A stretch of DNA of 64,000 bases from Cyclina sinensis (Eukaryota; Mollusca; Bivalvia; Venerida; Veneridae), in NCBI GenBank assembly GCA_012932295.1, contig JAAONU010000006.1:24206882-24270881 (forward strand). Direction: 5' to 3'. Positions 13,079-24,146 of the stretch are shown in pieces; the stretch's first letter is position 1, and each line of letters starts with the position of its first letter. The notes under the pieces were generated by a model. The model ran no database searches, was not told the DNA's origin, and saw only the letters and a program-made list of their open reading frames with translations. Position numbers and translations under genes: made by a program.

Positions 13079-14442
13079 TGACACTGTGACCATCCCATTC
13101 TGTCGAAGACTGTGACCCATCCCCAAGCTGTCAGATCACACTGTGACCATTCCCACCCCAGGTCAGAATGATACTGTGACCATACCCAATCCCGACTGTA
13201 GAATGAACTGTGACCTCCCCCTCCCGGCGTCAGAAGACACTGTGACCCATCCCCACTCCCGAGCTGTAGAATCACACTGTGACCCATTCCCCACCCCCAA
13301 GCTGTCAGAATGATACTGTGACCCATCCCCCCAATCCCGAGCTGTCAGAATGACACTGTGACCCACCCCCCACTCCCGAGCTGTCAGAATGACACTGTGA
13401 CCCATCCCCCAATCCCGAGCTGTCAGAATGACACTGTGACCCATCCCCCACTCCCGAGCTGTCAGAATGACACTGTGACCCATTCCCCACCCCCAAGCTG
13501 TCAGAATGATACTGTGACCCATCCCCCAATCCCGAGCTGTCAGAATGACACTGTGACCCATCCCCCACTCCCGAGCTGTCAGAATCACACTGTGACCCAT
13601 TCCCCACCCCCAAGCTGTCAGAATGACACTGTGACCCATCCCCCAATCCCGAGCTGTCAGAATGACACTGTGACCCATCCCCCACTCCCGAGCTGTCAGA
13701 ATCACACTGTGACCCATTCCCCACCCCCAAGCTGTCAGAATGATACTGTGACCCATCCCCCAATCCCGAGCTGTCAGAATGACACTGTGACCCATCCCCC
13801 ACTCCCGAGCTGTCAGAATGACACTGTGACCCATTCCCCACCCCCAAGCTGTCAGAATGACACTGTGACCCATCCCCCAATCCCGAGCTGTCAGAATGAC
13901 ACTGTGACCCATCCCCCACTCCCGAGCTGTCAGAATGACACTGTGACCCATTCCCCACCCCCAAGCTGTCAGAATGATACTGTGACCCATCCCCCAATCC
14001 CGAGCTGTCAGAATGACACTGTGACCCATCCCCCACTCCCGAGCTGTCAGAATGATACTGTGACCCATCCCCCAATCCCGAGCTGTCAGAGTGACACTGT
14101 GACCCATCCCCCACTCCCGAGCTGTCAGAATGACACTGTGACCCATTCCCCACCCCCAAGCTGTCAGAATGACACTGTGACCCATCCCCCACTCCCGAGC
14201 TGTCAGAATGACACTGTGACCCATCCCCCACTCCCGAGCTGTCAGAATCACACTGTGACCCATTCCCCACCCCCAAGCTGTCAGAATGACACTGTGACCC
14301 ATCCCCCAATCCCGAGCTGTCAGAATGACACTGTGACCCATCCCCCACTCCCGAGCTGTCAGAATGACACTGTGACCCATCCCCCAATCCCGAGCTGTCA
14401 GAATGACACTGTGACCCATCCCCCACCCCGCCCCTCCCCGCA
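13076..14442. repeat. 39-bp minisatellite with 117-bp higher-order unit
   Basis: The unit is GAGCTGTCAGAATGACACTG plus TGACCCATCCCCCACTCCC, period 39, about 34 copies. From about 13320 the units alternate as three types: CATCCCCCAATCCC, CATCCCCCACTCCC and CATTCCCCACCCCCA. This gives a 117-bp higher-order period through most of the array. Because 39 is divisible by 3 and the unit has few stops, frames of over 350 codons stay open on both strands (plus 13358-14476; minus 13163-14494 and 13305-14426). They are artefacts of the repeat. The left edge (13080-13320) is more diverged. Confidence 0.95.
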
Positions 14443-16029
14443 CAAGACGCGTATCAGAAATCCCCAAAATCAATAGTGAATGTTGACTGATCATAATTAA
14501 CCTTTCTAGTAACGTTTAAGATCTAGCTTCAGTATTTCTTTCAGATATTAATTGATAACCACCACATCAGGACAGGTCATTGCGACACTGACTTTTTATG
14601 TGGCAGCCTCCAAATCATATACAGGTGTTCTACCCAACAATTATCAACCACGATAGAATGTGCGAGGGTCCTGTATTAAAATAGTTATAATGTAGTAATA
14701 GAGCAGAAACTGATATAGAAATACAGGTCTCTGTGCGTTAAACTTTTGATAATATTACTCGGAAATTAAGAATGGCGTTTACTCTTTATGCCGAAACAAA
14801 TTAAACTATCCTGAGTTTATTCGTTCTCGAGTAATTGATCGAACGCCCTATTTTGAAGAACAGGCTCCAATGAACTTGACCTTTGACGCAGTTAGCGTAG
14901 ATTCAATAAGTTTTATCTGCATGTGCCAAACAATCCTGTAAAGTATCATGCCAATGTGCAGCTTTTCTCGAGTTAGTGGTAAGAAACTATTTTCAAAGTG
15001 CAAGTTCCTAAATGTATGACCTTTGATTTAAGCCAATGAGGCAGCAGCAAGAATCAGCTTTATACATAAACACCATTATAAGTTTTAGTGACCCATGTTC
15101 AGTTGTTTTTTGCTATTGGCTGGAAACTATTTTCAAAGAGCTTGGCTTTTACAAAGTGGTTGACATCGACACATCAACTAACAATTACTACCTAGTATCA
15201 AGTCTGCGAATCCTTGCGTTCAGTAATCACCGACTGTAAAATTTGCAAAAGAATATTGATCATAAAATTATGTACAATTAATAATACTGTTTATGGACAG
15301 TTAAAGATAAACTCGTGTCTGAAGTCATTCATGCTGAAATCACATCTCAGGCAGAGACGAAAATTCGAACTGAACAAGCATTTACAGGAACTGACTTTGT
15401 TGATATCGTTTCAGATATTTTTGTAGAAAACATTCAGTAAATGTGAAAGTGTCAACAGAGGAGTGTGCATGTTTTTGCAGGATATGTGTTAACGCGTGCT
15501 AAAAACCATGTCACTGTATGATAATTTGAAATCTGAGATTGCATTTTAGAGTGCTTTCATCATACAGTAAAAAATATCCCTTGACTAAGTGAAGAGTGTT
15601 TGCTTATTGTCTTAGAGTGGAATCAAGCTGCTTTGTTCAGAACAGACGTAACGGGAATGACAGACTGTGTGTTTGGTTTTCTAGTATTAGTACAGACGTC
15701 GAAGATGAATGTTCTGTTTTGTTCTTTTCTGTGCTGTTTTAATGGAAAAAAAAGTAGAACAAAGAAAGATTTAAAAGAAATAAGGAAACGAACACACAAG
15801 CAAATAATAAAATAAATAATAATGTAAAAATATAATCATGATTGTTCTTGGTGAAGTAGTTATGGTGGTACTAGATGTAGTATTAGATGTGTTATGGTGT
15901 TTCTGATGTTGTTGTATTGGCCGTGGTCATTATGTTGTTCTAGTTTGTAGCCTTGACATCTGCTGTGTTTTTAAAGCTGTGGTAGTGTGTATCCGATACT
16001 GAGAAAGGGTTGTGTCAGATATCAATCGA

Positions 16030-16061
16030 AACAACTCGGCTTTCTCCGACAACTTCGTATA
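16030..16061 (+). repeat. Dispersed repeat fragment, copy 2 of 2
   Basis: Identical over 32 bases to 286-317 (starts AACAACTCGGCTTTCTCCGA). The sequences outside the core differ. Confidence 0.6.
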
Positions 16062-16542
16062 AAGACCTCGTATGTAAGTGTATGAATTCACCAAATGGTA
16101 ATTTGCCTCCGCTTTATTAGAATATAAACAAACATGGCAGAATTCAAACAGTGTTTGTCTTATGCATTAGACAATCTTCTTACCACAAGAAATACAATAA
16201 ATAATGAAACAAAATCTTGGCGACACCTTATCCCACTCACTCCATGACGTATGAAAAATATCAAAGCAAATTTCAAAGTACATTATGGCAATGGGATTTT
16301 TTTCTTTTATTTAATATGTTTTATCAATTGATAATAAATGTAAGTGACTAGCAAAACATAAATTAATCAAAAACAGAATGAAATGAAATAACAAATATAT
16401 TAATTAAAAGCGGAAATTCCTATATGTTTTATGAAACAAAAAAGCAAACACCTCATAAAAGTATATATAATATAATTTTGGGTCAAATTTTGCAAAATTT
16501 CGTTACTTTTTTTACACCACATATATATATTTTTTTTTGTCT

Positions 16543-16564
16543 GGGTGGGAGGCGGGGGGGGGGG
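16543..16564 (+). other. G-rich run with quadruplex potential
   Basis: The plus strand reads GGGTGGGAGGC followed by an uninterrupted run of 11 G, preceded by a T-run and an AT dinucleotide stretch. Three G-tracts plus the long run could form a G-quadruplex. The length of such a homopolymer is also prone to sequencing error. Confidence 0.55.
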
Positions 16565-16920
16565 ACATAAACCGTTTAGTTAGTTACCTTATTTCTAAAC
16601 TACTCAGGAATTTCAAGAGAATATGTCTTGTGTTTCTGTGACATAAACTGTCATCCTTAAAAAATAAAATGTGAAACATTTTACATTCTTCAGAAACTCA
16701 TAAGATAAAATCTTTCTAAACATTTATATGCAGATAGCATAATTTTTTTGGGCAAATTTTTATCTTAAGAATTTCATGTAAGGAATGTATAGAATAGATA
16801 AATATATAGTTTAATACTACACATAGAAAGAAATTGCCCTCGAACTCTGCTTTTTCTTTTCTTTATTTTATACATTCAATCCAGAAAACACTAGCCCGCT
16901 TCAGGGATTGTATTTTTTGC

Positions 16921-16946
16921 AGTGTTAAAGCGACTACTGGCTCACA
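16921..16946 (-). mobile_element. SINE 3'-end fragment (minus)
   Basis: The plus strand reads GTTAAAGCGACTACTGGCTC and then ACAGA. Its reverse complement, TCTGTGAGCCAGTAGTCGCT, matches the 3' end of the SINE copies at 9264 and 17336 (TCTGTGAGTCAGTCGCTTTA). It is likely a truncated or diverged member, inverted relative to the nearby plus-strand copy. Confidence 0.5.
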
Positions 16947-17139
16947 GATGGGCCGACGATGAAAACCAGAAAGAAAATGTTTATATAACTTGAAATTCTA
17001 GCTGTAACTGCGAAGAACATATCTGAACTAAATTACTGACTCATTTTTGTCATAGAAAAACATCACAATATAAAGTTTAACATACTTTTATCAGTAAAAA
17101 ATCTTCATACTTAAGTTATATCATTAATTTAACTAGATT

Positions 17140-17336
17140 ATGTGGCTCAGTGGTGTAGATCGTCCCTCTATATTTTACTGACCGATAGAGCATGGGTTCG
17201 AATCCTGATAAAATCAAAACTTTTTTTCAGTATTCATGGTTAATAGAAGCATAATGTTACGTTTTCACATAGTATATTAACTTTTAAATTTTAAAGAAAA
17301 AACTTCAGCTAAATTCTGTGAGTCAGTCGCTTTAAG
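17140..17336 (+). mobile_element. tRNA-derived SINE, copy B (plus strand)
   Basis: The head is tRNA-like: box A-like TGTGGCTCAGTGGTGTAGAT and box B-like ATGGGTTCGAATCCTGATAA. It is followed by AAAATCAAAACTTTTTTTCA, CATAATGTTACG and a 3' end AATTCTGTGAGTCAGTCGCT. The segment order is the same as in the minus-strand copy at 9264-9465. It is not a functional tRNA, since the acceptor and anticodon arms do not fold. Confidence 0.8.
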
Positions 17337-17729
17337 GGAACTCATATAGTATAAATGTATGAATTGCGTTTTAATTAAAGGTGTGTTTTTTTTTAAATAT
17401 AAACAATTCTGGTACAATAATAAAGGCCAGCAACAGAAAACAGAATAGTGTAACCGTACCGTAGATTTTAATTTCTTTTGTTTACTGATGATGTATTCAC
17501 AGGTAAGTTGCATTCCTGTAAACAGATCGCCGTAGTCTCAAATTAAATGCGTTATGATTTTATAAGATATATAAGATTTATCATACCTGCCCAAATGTGC
17601 CCTATCACTTGTTCGGTGATGTGAAGCATATTTTTCAAACTTGTGTTTTTTAGTACCTTATGAGAATTAAGAATGCCGCTTGATCCCTAGAGTTCTAACC
17701 AGCTGAATATAAAAAGGTATAATCAAAAG

Positions 17730-17800
17730 TGTCTAACGGGAGTCGCACCCAAGACCCTCGTGTTAAAAAAGCTAGCGAGTGGTCAATGAGATACTCAGTA
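17730..17800 (-). mobile_element. tRNA-like SINE head remnant
   Basis: On the minus strand: GAGTATCTCATTGACCACTC (position of box A), then GGGTCTTGGGTGCGACTCCC (box B-like GGTGCGACTCC). The spacing fits a degenerate tRNA head. The downstream sequence does not match the SINE family at 9.3 and 17.1 kb, so it would be another family or only the head. Confidence 0.4.
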
Positions 17801-18258
17801 TTACAATTGTCTGACTTGGAAATGGTAACATGAACTGTAAATAAAGAAAACATCTGACCTATTTGTAAACATAACACTAACTTTCGACTCAAAACAAGCA
17901 TTAAGTCACGCAAAACTATATCTCAGTACTCTGACAACGGTCTTCGATTGTTTATAAAATATTGTAAATTCGGTTATGTAATAAACTTAAAAGGTATTAT
18001 CAATTACTTTGTATACAAGCATAAAAAGTCATTTTGAATTTTTATCTATAATGTTATCTCCCTTTAAAAAAATCACACTCACAGGTGCAAAGAACTTGTC
18101 TAATACCAATGACATAGACATCTAAAGACGTGACGATACAAACGGTACTGGTAAAACCGGATATGAATAAGAATGACGTTAAAAACGAATATAAATCGGT
18201 TTATTACCGCCATATTGTACCAGACGACATAAACTTTGCTATAATGATAATAATAAAG

Positions 18259-18374
18259 TGTTTCCATAATAACCTAGTTATTGGGCTATTAAAGATAGTC
18301 ATATTAACCTGAGATCGAAGGCCGAAGGGTAATATGACTGTCTGAAGCCCATTAACAAGGCCATTATGGAAACA
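18259..18374. repeat. Imperfect hairpin element, ~50-bp arms
   Basis: The left arm has GTTTCCATAATAACCTAGTT and ATTGGGCTATTAAAGATAGT, then CATATTAACC. The right arm has GGGTAATATGACTGTCTGAA, GCCCATTAACAAGG and CCATTATGGAAAC. The arms are reverse complements with mismatches, so it is a small foldback/MITE-like element. Confidence 0.75.
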
Positions 18375-20640
18375 TTTATTTTCTGAAAATTTTATTAATT
18401 AAATATACAATATTTACCAAAGAACATTAGATAGTTAACAAATAACAATTAATGTAAAAATTTCAAACTTCTAATGAAATAATAGTAATCTTCGTTCATT
18501 GTTATTTTGCTGCCGGAAAAGAGTCTTCTGGTGTAATAATTAACCCGTCCGGATCTTAACCTGTAATTATTACGCGAAATTATGTTGCAACATTAGGATA
18601 TCTCAAAAACATCTGACGTTAAAATTAATCTAACAAGAATCTAAATTTAAGTTAAGAAAATTCAAGATGACTACTTTTTCCTTTAGGCCTAATGAATAGA
18701 AGCAATTTCATAATGGCCGAGTCAGCCAATGAGAAGGCTCGAATCTTATAATAGACGAGTTTTTTTCATAACGGCCGAGTTTTGTGTTCATAATGTTTTG
18801 GAGAAGTTCATATTGGCCCTGCATTTGTAGTGAAAATGCGCCTAATCTAGTTCATTAATAAAAGCAGATAATACCACGTCACCAGTGACAGACTAGATAA
18901 GTTAAATGTTTGCTTTCTTGAAATAAAAATAATGGTTGGAAAATTCAAGAAATATGTGTCCCATGTCATAAATTAAAGATTTAAGAAAATTATGACCCAT
19001 GTTAAAATATTACTTTTCATTTAATGGTATCTTTCAATACAAGAATAAAACATAGGAACAAGGGTCAACCAAAAAGAAAATATATTTTTACTCAACCATT
19101 TAAATTGAACAGAGAAGCAGCAAGAAGTCGAACGTTCAGTGTGAAAAATTAAAACAAAATTTGTAAAGAAAAACAAACCAACAAGAGAAAGTAATAAAGT
19201 TCATCTCTTGTTTTTTTTTCTTGGTTATTCTTTATATGGATAATGAATGTCTTGGTTATAAATAACTAAAACAACGATCTTGAGTTTGATGGTAACACAA
19301 CTGCGCGTATTCGAACGCTACGCAGAGATACCTACCATATTGTATAATTTACAACAGCCTTCAAAAATTTAGAGCCGAAATTATTTCTTTATATATTCTT
19401 TTTTTTTCAATCTATCATATCGTTATGTTTTTGTTTTAAGCATATGACAAGTTTTACCTAAAACTTGATATAAAAAAGTAACTAAAAATATATCGATCTT
19501 GTCTCGATTTGTGATCTATTGGTCATGCCCCTTGGCCGATGTGTAATAACTGTTTGTTAGCAGTGTCTGCAGTCAGATGCGTAACGTTTTCTATAATTAT
19601 CAATTAAAGCTTATTGTCAATGAGTTAGCCTGATGTTACAAGCTAAAATATTTTCTTCATGTGTCCGGTAATTGACATCGCTAAAGTTCTAGCACCAAGT
19701 GCGTAAATCGTGTTCGCAGAATTGCGCATGTGCAGATTGGGGTAATACTAGTATGACTTTTGCAATAAACACAAATAGTAGATGTTGTCTCGGACAGAAG
19801 TAGGCGAACAGACGCACGGAAGTGATCACACTGACGTCTATGAGACATGAACGTCAGTCCATTCGGTGTTTTAGGGGATTATCGTCTCACGCTGTTTCCA
19901 TGTACGAAACTACCTTTCAAACACAGGGACATTGACTCTTGACTCTCCCGAATATTGGCACAGTCAGACGATGAGTTGACTGTATACTTTCTATATAGAT
20001 GAAAAGGTTTCCAGGGTCAACTAGATCTAACCTCAATCATATTACTAATCGAAAGTAGGATATTATCCCTAATGTCTATCAATAGATACCTAACTTTTAA
20101 GAATACGTAAACGTTACTTATCTTCAAGCTTCATCGGCAGGTATCTTCTTACTTCTATCACAGCAAGCTTTCTTTCATTCTTCATGAAGCCAGCCACATT
20201 TGTCCTTTCACGTGACCGCACCGTTGTTACAACGTGTCCACTTTTCGCCATGTCACTATGTTCGTCCAACCCCATAATGAAACTAAATACAAGAGAGAAA
20301 ATTCATTCAACACTTCCCATTTCTGAAAAGCTTAGAACATAAGACCATATATACGAGTGGATAAATACTTTATTATGCTGTAAATCTTTTACAATGATCC
20401 ATGTGCATAGCCTTATAATATATTGTTTATAATGGGAAAGGTGTGCACTGTAAAATGACAAACTATGATGTTAAGTTCCGAACATTTATCTGTAACATAA
20501 GAATTGAGGTTTGAAAGTTTATGAAATATACAAATAAACTGCAGTTTTTCTAGCCAAAAATAAATAAATAAATAAAATTAAAGCAGCAATATGTTATTTG
20601 ACTCAAAGCCACCACCATAATGGCGATTTTTTTCGTCCAT

Positions 20641-20700
20641 GCGCGGCTCAGACCAGCACAACAGAATGTTTCTGAGGATGCCATAGGTTCGAACCCAGTT
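20641..20700 (+). other. Possible tRNA-like fragment
   Basis: GCGCGGCTCAGACCAGCAC and, 30 bases on, ATAGGTTCGAACCCAG resemble box A and box B. Nothing else folds as a tRNA. Weak support. Confidence 0.25.
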
Positions 20701-21276
20701 ACTTAATTCGACCCCAAATATTTCAAAGACTATGTTTATAGAACCAAACAGAGGATAATTCAAATTTGAACATGAAATACATTCATTATAATACAAATAA
20801 ACAAAATGAATTTAACTCTGGTGAAACACCGGCTTAATGAGAATTTGTTTTGAATATCAAATCGTAACATCAATATCTACATAGAATACGTGCAAGTTCA
20901 GTTATGAAATGTAACCCGTTCCTAAAAAGGGCAAATTTAGCTTAATTTGCACAATCATCAAAAATGGCTTAATTCAAAACTACAAAAATATTTTACCTTT
21001 CTTATGTTTTATGGCAATGATCGAAAAACCACCAGCTACACCATGTTGTCATGCAAAACCAAACAATGGCCACTAAAGGGCAAAAAATTAGCAACGTCGA
21101 CCCATACAACGTCATATTCGCCCGTGTTTTAGTGAGCGATTCTCGCATTCGCTACGATTAACCGTTAGCAAAGAGCGTGGAGATTGACAGTCACGTGATC
21201 CACCAATATATTCCGGTTCATTGATCAAGATTATACGACATTGCATTTGTGATAATTTCAGTGAAATGGAACAAAG

Positions 21277-22294
21277 ATTTAAGATTCAAGATTCAAGATT
21301 TTATTCAAGAAAAACCAGGAGGCCATTGACCCATTTGGTACAACATATTTACAACAGTCGGTACATGGTTAAATTTACATGCACAATTTAACACAATGTC
21401 ATACTGATCATCTCTATAACTACTATATTTGATTTTACACATCTGAGAATTTATATACATATTATATTCAATTCTAATCAATTGTATTTGTAGTATGTAA
21501 CATTACTTAACACATTATGATGTAAAAAGGGGACGTAAATAAGTGAAAGTATTTATCCATTTGTTTGAGTTAATTCCCTTGCACCATTTTAAACGTAGTG
21601 TATGCATAATGCACGAGATGAGACTTACTGTATGTATTCTGTCTACATGTAATAATTATATTAACTATTTAGTTTCAAGACCTATACTAATGAGGACAAA
21701 TAATAGTGTCATACGTTATAGCCATATTTGTAATAAATTTAAATTTTACACAGTAGTAAGCTATATTACGTATAAGTGTTTCTACAATTATCACAGGAAA
21801 GTATATTACTTCTAAAAGAATTAACATACGTAATACACAAAACGAATTTTGTTGTGTGATTAAGCCCATTAACTGAAGCTTCACCCGAAACGAAAGTGGT
21901 AAAACTTTAAAACTGGGAAAGCCCACAGCTTTACATGCAATAATAATTCAGTAATAATAATTATAATTAGCACATGCCTCCAATTACTTTTTAAAGAATT
22001 AATATACGTTATACATAAAACTTATTATGTTGTTTGATTAAACCCATTATATGAACCTTCACCCGAAGCAAAAGTGGTAAAACTTTAAAACTGGGAAATC
22101 CCAAATTTTAGGATATATATTTCTATCTAACAATGTCACATCTATATAACATTTCAAATTCATATGTGGAATGTAAGGTTTACACAAGAGACCGTATTCA
22201 CATAAATATTATAGATGAGTATTATATATATGATAACCTAAACTGTATATAACTATAGTAATATTATAGGATTCGAAGTACGTTCCTATTGGCT
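21277..22294 (-). mobile_element. LINE 3' untranslated part (minus strand)
   Basis: The plus strand begins with AGATTCAAGATTCAAGATTT, a short direct repeat typical of LINE 3' termini read backwards. An AT-rich non-coding body follows. It contains a duplicated segment (21813-21931 and 21993-22110; shared ACTTTAAAACTGGGAAA). It leads up to the Harbinger-like terminus at 22295. Beyond that element, LINE C-terminal coding sequence resumes on the same strand. I infer that this is the 3' tail of the same LINE; it has no coding evidence of its own. Confidence 0.45.
21813..22110 (+). repeat. Two direct ~118-bp copies in LINE tail
   Basis: 21813-21931 and 21993-22110 align along their length: CTAAAAGAATTAACATACGT versus TTAAAGAATTAATATACGTT, then TTCACCCGAAACGAAAGTGG versus TTCACCCGAAGCAAAAGTGG, then ACTTTAAAACTGGGAAA. 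About 60 bp of unrelated sequence separates them. Confidence 0.8.
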
Positions 22295-22320
22295 CTCTTA
22301 AAACCCGTCGTGTGTGCTTA
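22295..22320 (+). repeat. Left terminal inverted repeat
   Basis: CTCTTAAAACCCGTCGTGTG and then TGCTTA. It pairs with 24032-24057. Only the first copy has this left end; the three later tandem copies start inside the element. Confidence 0.6.
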
Positions 22321-22676
22321 GAGATCGTGCGTCCTCGGAGTTCTTGTCAGGCGTAGCGTTGTCGCAGGATGAAAATTAAATCGTAGCGGACGTACGTAGT
22401 AAGTACTTTATGAGTAGGTGTGTCGTGCTCTACACGTGGGGTCCGCAAGTGGTCTGTACGCCTTTTTGGAAGTAGGAAGAAGTAAGGAGCACGTACGATC
22501 TGTACTTGTGTCACACACAGTGAGTGAGATAAGCGTACCTGTATTGCAAATAAAGCGTACGTTTTCAGAAATCATGCTTTCGAAGTAAGAGAAAAGTAAG
22601 AAAAACGTAATAAGCACGGAAGTGTTAAGCTCGACACTCGTGCGTCAGATTGCTGAAACGCACGGATAGTCAAAAT

Positions 22677-22684
22677 TATATAAA
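22677..22684 (+). promoter_or_regulatory. TATA box of transposase fragment
   Basis: TATATAAA, 45 bases before the first ATG (22729), followed by GGGAGC. The tandem unit begins eight bases upstream, so every copy retains the box (24552, 26427, 28302). Its activity is unknown. Confidence 0.6.
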
Positions 22685-22728
22685 GGGAGCACCGAGTCTC
22701 TTCATCATTCACTGTTTTGGCTTCCAAA

Positions 22729-23427
22729 ATGGCACTTCCAAGAAGGATGCGCCATCGACTTCTACAGCTGCTTATGCTAGAGGAGGCCAAAGATTATGAC
22801 GCAATGCTGGCAGTGGTTGCTCGGGATCGCCTGCAAGAGAGGCAAAGAAGAAGGAGGCGTTATTGGGTGAAGGCATGGCTGACCAGAAGGCCTCTGTTTG
22901 GCCAGTATGAGACGCTGTTCCAGGAGCTTGACCAACAGTCTGCTGGAGACTACTTTGGGTTCATTCGTATGGATAGGAACGTGTTTGCTGAGGTGCTTCA
23001 GCGTGTACTTCCCCGTATCACCAAGGGTCTCAGGTAAGATTAATGATCACCAAAACTGTGTATGACATTGCTTTTAGGATATATTTACATGTACATTTTT
23101 GAAAGCATTCAAAGATATGGCAAGGACTAACAAAAAAATTCTATGATTTACTGAACTGAGTACTTGAATATTACAAGTTTGTAGTACAAACATATGCATA
23201 ACAAAAACACAACATTAATGAAATCGGTTTAATATTTCTTTTAGTTTGATTGGAAATTTGTTCTATCCATTTATTGTTTTTGTAGGAGCAGAAGTCCGCT
23301 ACATCCTGGCCTGAAGCTGGTCGTTACACTTCGGTACCTTGCCACTGGAAACAGTTACAAGAGTCCTCGAGTATGCATTTCGGGTGTCCAACAGTGCAAT
23401 ATCTCTGTTCATCCCTCAAGTGTGTGC
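22729..23427 (+). pseudogene. HARBI1-like transposase N-terminus, truncated, copy 1
   Basis: A DDE transposase of the PIF/Harbinger (HARBI1-like) superfamily, N-terminal part only. The first AUG is 22729 (MALPRRMRHRLLQLLMLEEA); a TTG-started in-frame extension from 22717 is less likely. Exon 1 (to 23033) includes WVKAWLTRRPLFGQYETLFQ and FIRMDRNVFAEVLQRVLPRI, typical of the region ahead of the catalytic core. A GT-AG intron (23034-23285) follows. Exon 2 reads SRSPLHPGLKLVVTLRYLAT and then GNSYKS. A one-base insertion near 23365 shifts the frame; downstream the other frame still shows EYAFRVSNSAISLFIPQVC, the expected family text. Sequence stops matching near 23427, before any catalytic D/D/E residue, so it cannot encode an active transposase. 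Confidence 0.8.
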
Positions 23428-23503
23428 TTCTCCTTCTTTCCTCTGATTCATCATCCTTGCTCTTCTTCCCTTTTCTGCCAGCTACTTTTGTCTTTGGAGC
23501 CAT
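23428..23503 (-). pseudogene. Truncated start of Myb-like-type second gene, copy 1
   Basis: On the minus strand an ATG at 23503 opens a basic, charged N-terminus: MAPKTKVAGRKGKKSKDDES then EERRRST. After about 27 codons it runs into the reverse of the transposase fragment. The position, opposite and converging on the transposase, is where PIF/Harbinger elements keep their SANT/Myb-like accessory gene. The DNA-binding domain itself is missing, so the family call rests on context. Identical copies start at 25378, 27253 and 29128. Confidence 0.45.
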
Positions 23504-24031
23504 TGTTCACACTGCCAAAGTCGACTTTGAACTGAGAGCAGACTGTTAGTATCAGCTTTGATATATGCAAAGCAAGTACTTGTGACCCACTTTTATCGTG
23601 CTGGTCACGTGTGTCGTCTTAGTGTGACGCACTTCACAAGTACGGTAGAAGTACTCACCCTGCTCTTTGAAAGTAAGATAAACGCACGGAGGAAGTGCGC
23701 TCACCCCCCTTTTTGTTAACACGTACATTGAAAGCAAGTTGAAAGTACGAGTTTCTTGCGTGGTAAGTACGTCTTCGTGGTAAAATACCCTGGAATTTGT
23801 GCATGCTTTCCCGCATTACACGCACGCCTAGCGCACTTACTCAGTACTTTTGTCTTGCGTGCTACGAGCGTGCTCCTGGCGTTCTAATTGTTGCAGAAAG
23901 GTCGTAGCGAAAAACTGGCCGGCCAGTTTTAGGGCTGCGTGCTTTGCGTCGTGTTTGCGTCCACGAAAAAAGTACGTTCCACGTGCGTGTATCTTACTAC
24001 TTGGCCATTTTTTGCACGCACACCGCTCGTA

Positions 24032-24057
24032 GAAGCACGCAAGACCGGTTGTAAGAG
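24032..24057 (-). repeat. Right terminal inverted repeat
   Basis: The reverse complement begins CTCTTACAACCGGTCTTGCG. The same right end is present in each tandem copy, at 25907-25932, 27782-27807 and 29657-29682. Confidence 0.6.
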
Positions 24058-24146
24058 TAGTTTATATTCTCTTCTACAAGTACGTATATAAAGATTCATA
24101 GCATTAATTTACAGATAATACAGATGTTCTTTAATTAAAAGCTTTT

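Larger units (their letters stand above)
14462..16920. other. Gene-poor stretch
   Basis: No convincing exon on either strand; short frames at 15036-15426 and 15600-15815 have no recognisable domain. It contains the second exact copy of the 32-base repeat (16030-16061) and a G-rich run at 16543-16564. Confidence 0.5.
17337..21276. other. Gene-poor stretch with SINE-like and hairpin remnants
   Basis: No coding region recognised. It contains a tRNA-like remnant on the minus strand (about 17730-17800), a hairpin at 18259-18374 and a possible tRNA-like fragment at about 20641-20700. The rest is AT-rich without recognised features. Confidence 0.5.
22295..24057 (+). mobile_element. Internally deleted PIF/Harbinger-type element, copy 1
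   Basis: The ends are imperfect inverted repeats: 22295-22320 (CTCTTAAAACCCGTCGTGTG...) and 24032-24057, which read backwards is CTCTTACAACCGGTCTTGCG.... They agree at about 20 of 26 positions. Inside are a plus-strand N-terminal transposase fragment (22729 onward) and, facing it, a minus-strand start of a basic protein (from 23503). The two truncated frames meet near 23427. PIF/Harbinger elements normally carry a transposase and a Myb-like gene, so this looks like a non-autonomous derivative with a central deletion. Subterminal DNA is crowded with AAGTAC, GTACGT and GCACGC words. Target duplications were not resolved. Confidence 0.65.

Noticed and set aside
13163..14494. Long frames on both strands (up to 443 codons)
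   Set aside because: They translate a 39-bp minisatellite whose period is divisible by three. Overlapping frames stay open on both strands and none has a non-repetitive domain.
17140..17215. Functional tRNA gene
   Set aside because: Boxes A and B are present, but the acceptor and anticodon arms do not pair and the sequence continues into a SINE body seen elsewhere.
23552..24032. Short frames repeated in each tandem unit (60-61 codons)
   Set aside because: They lie in the GC-rich subterminal part of the Harbinger-like element, overlap each other and have no domain; they recur only because the unit recurs.
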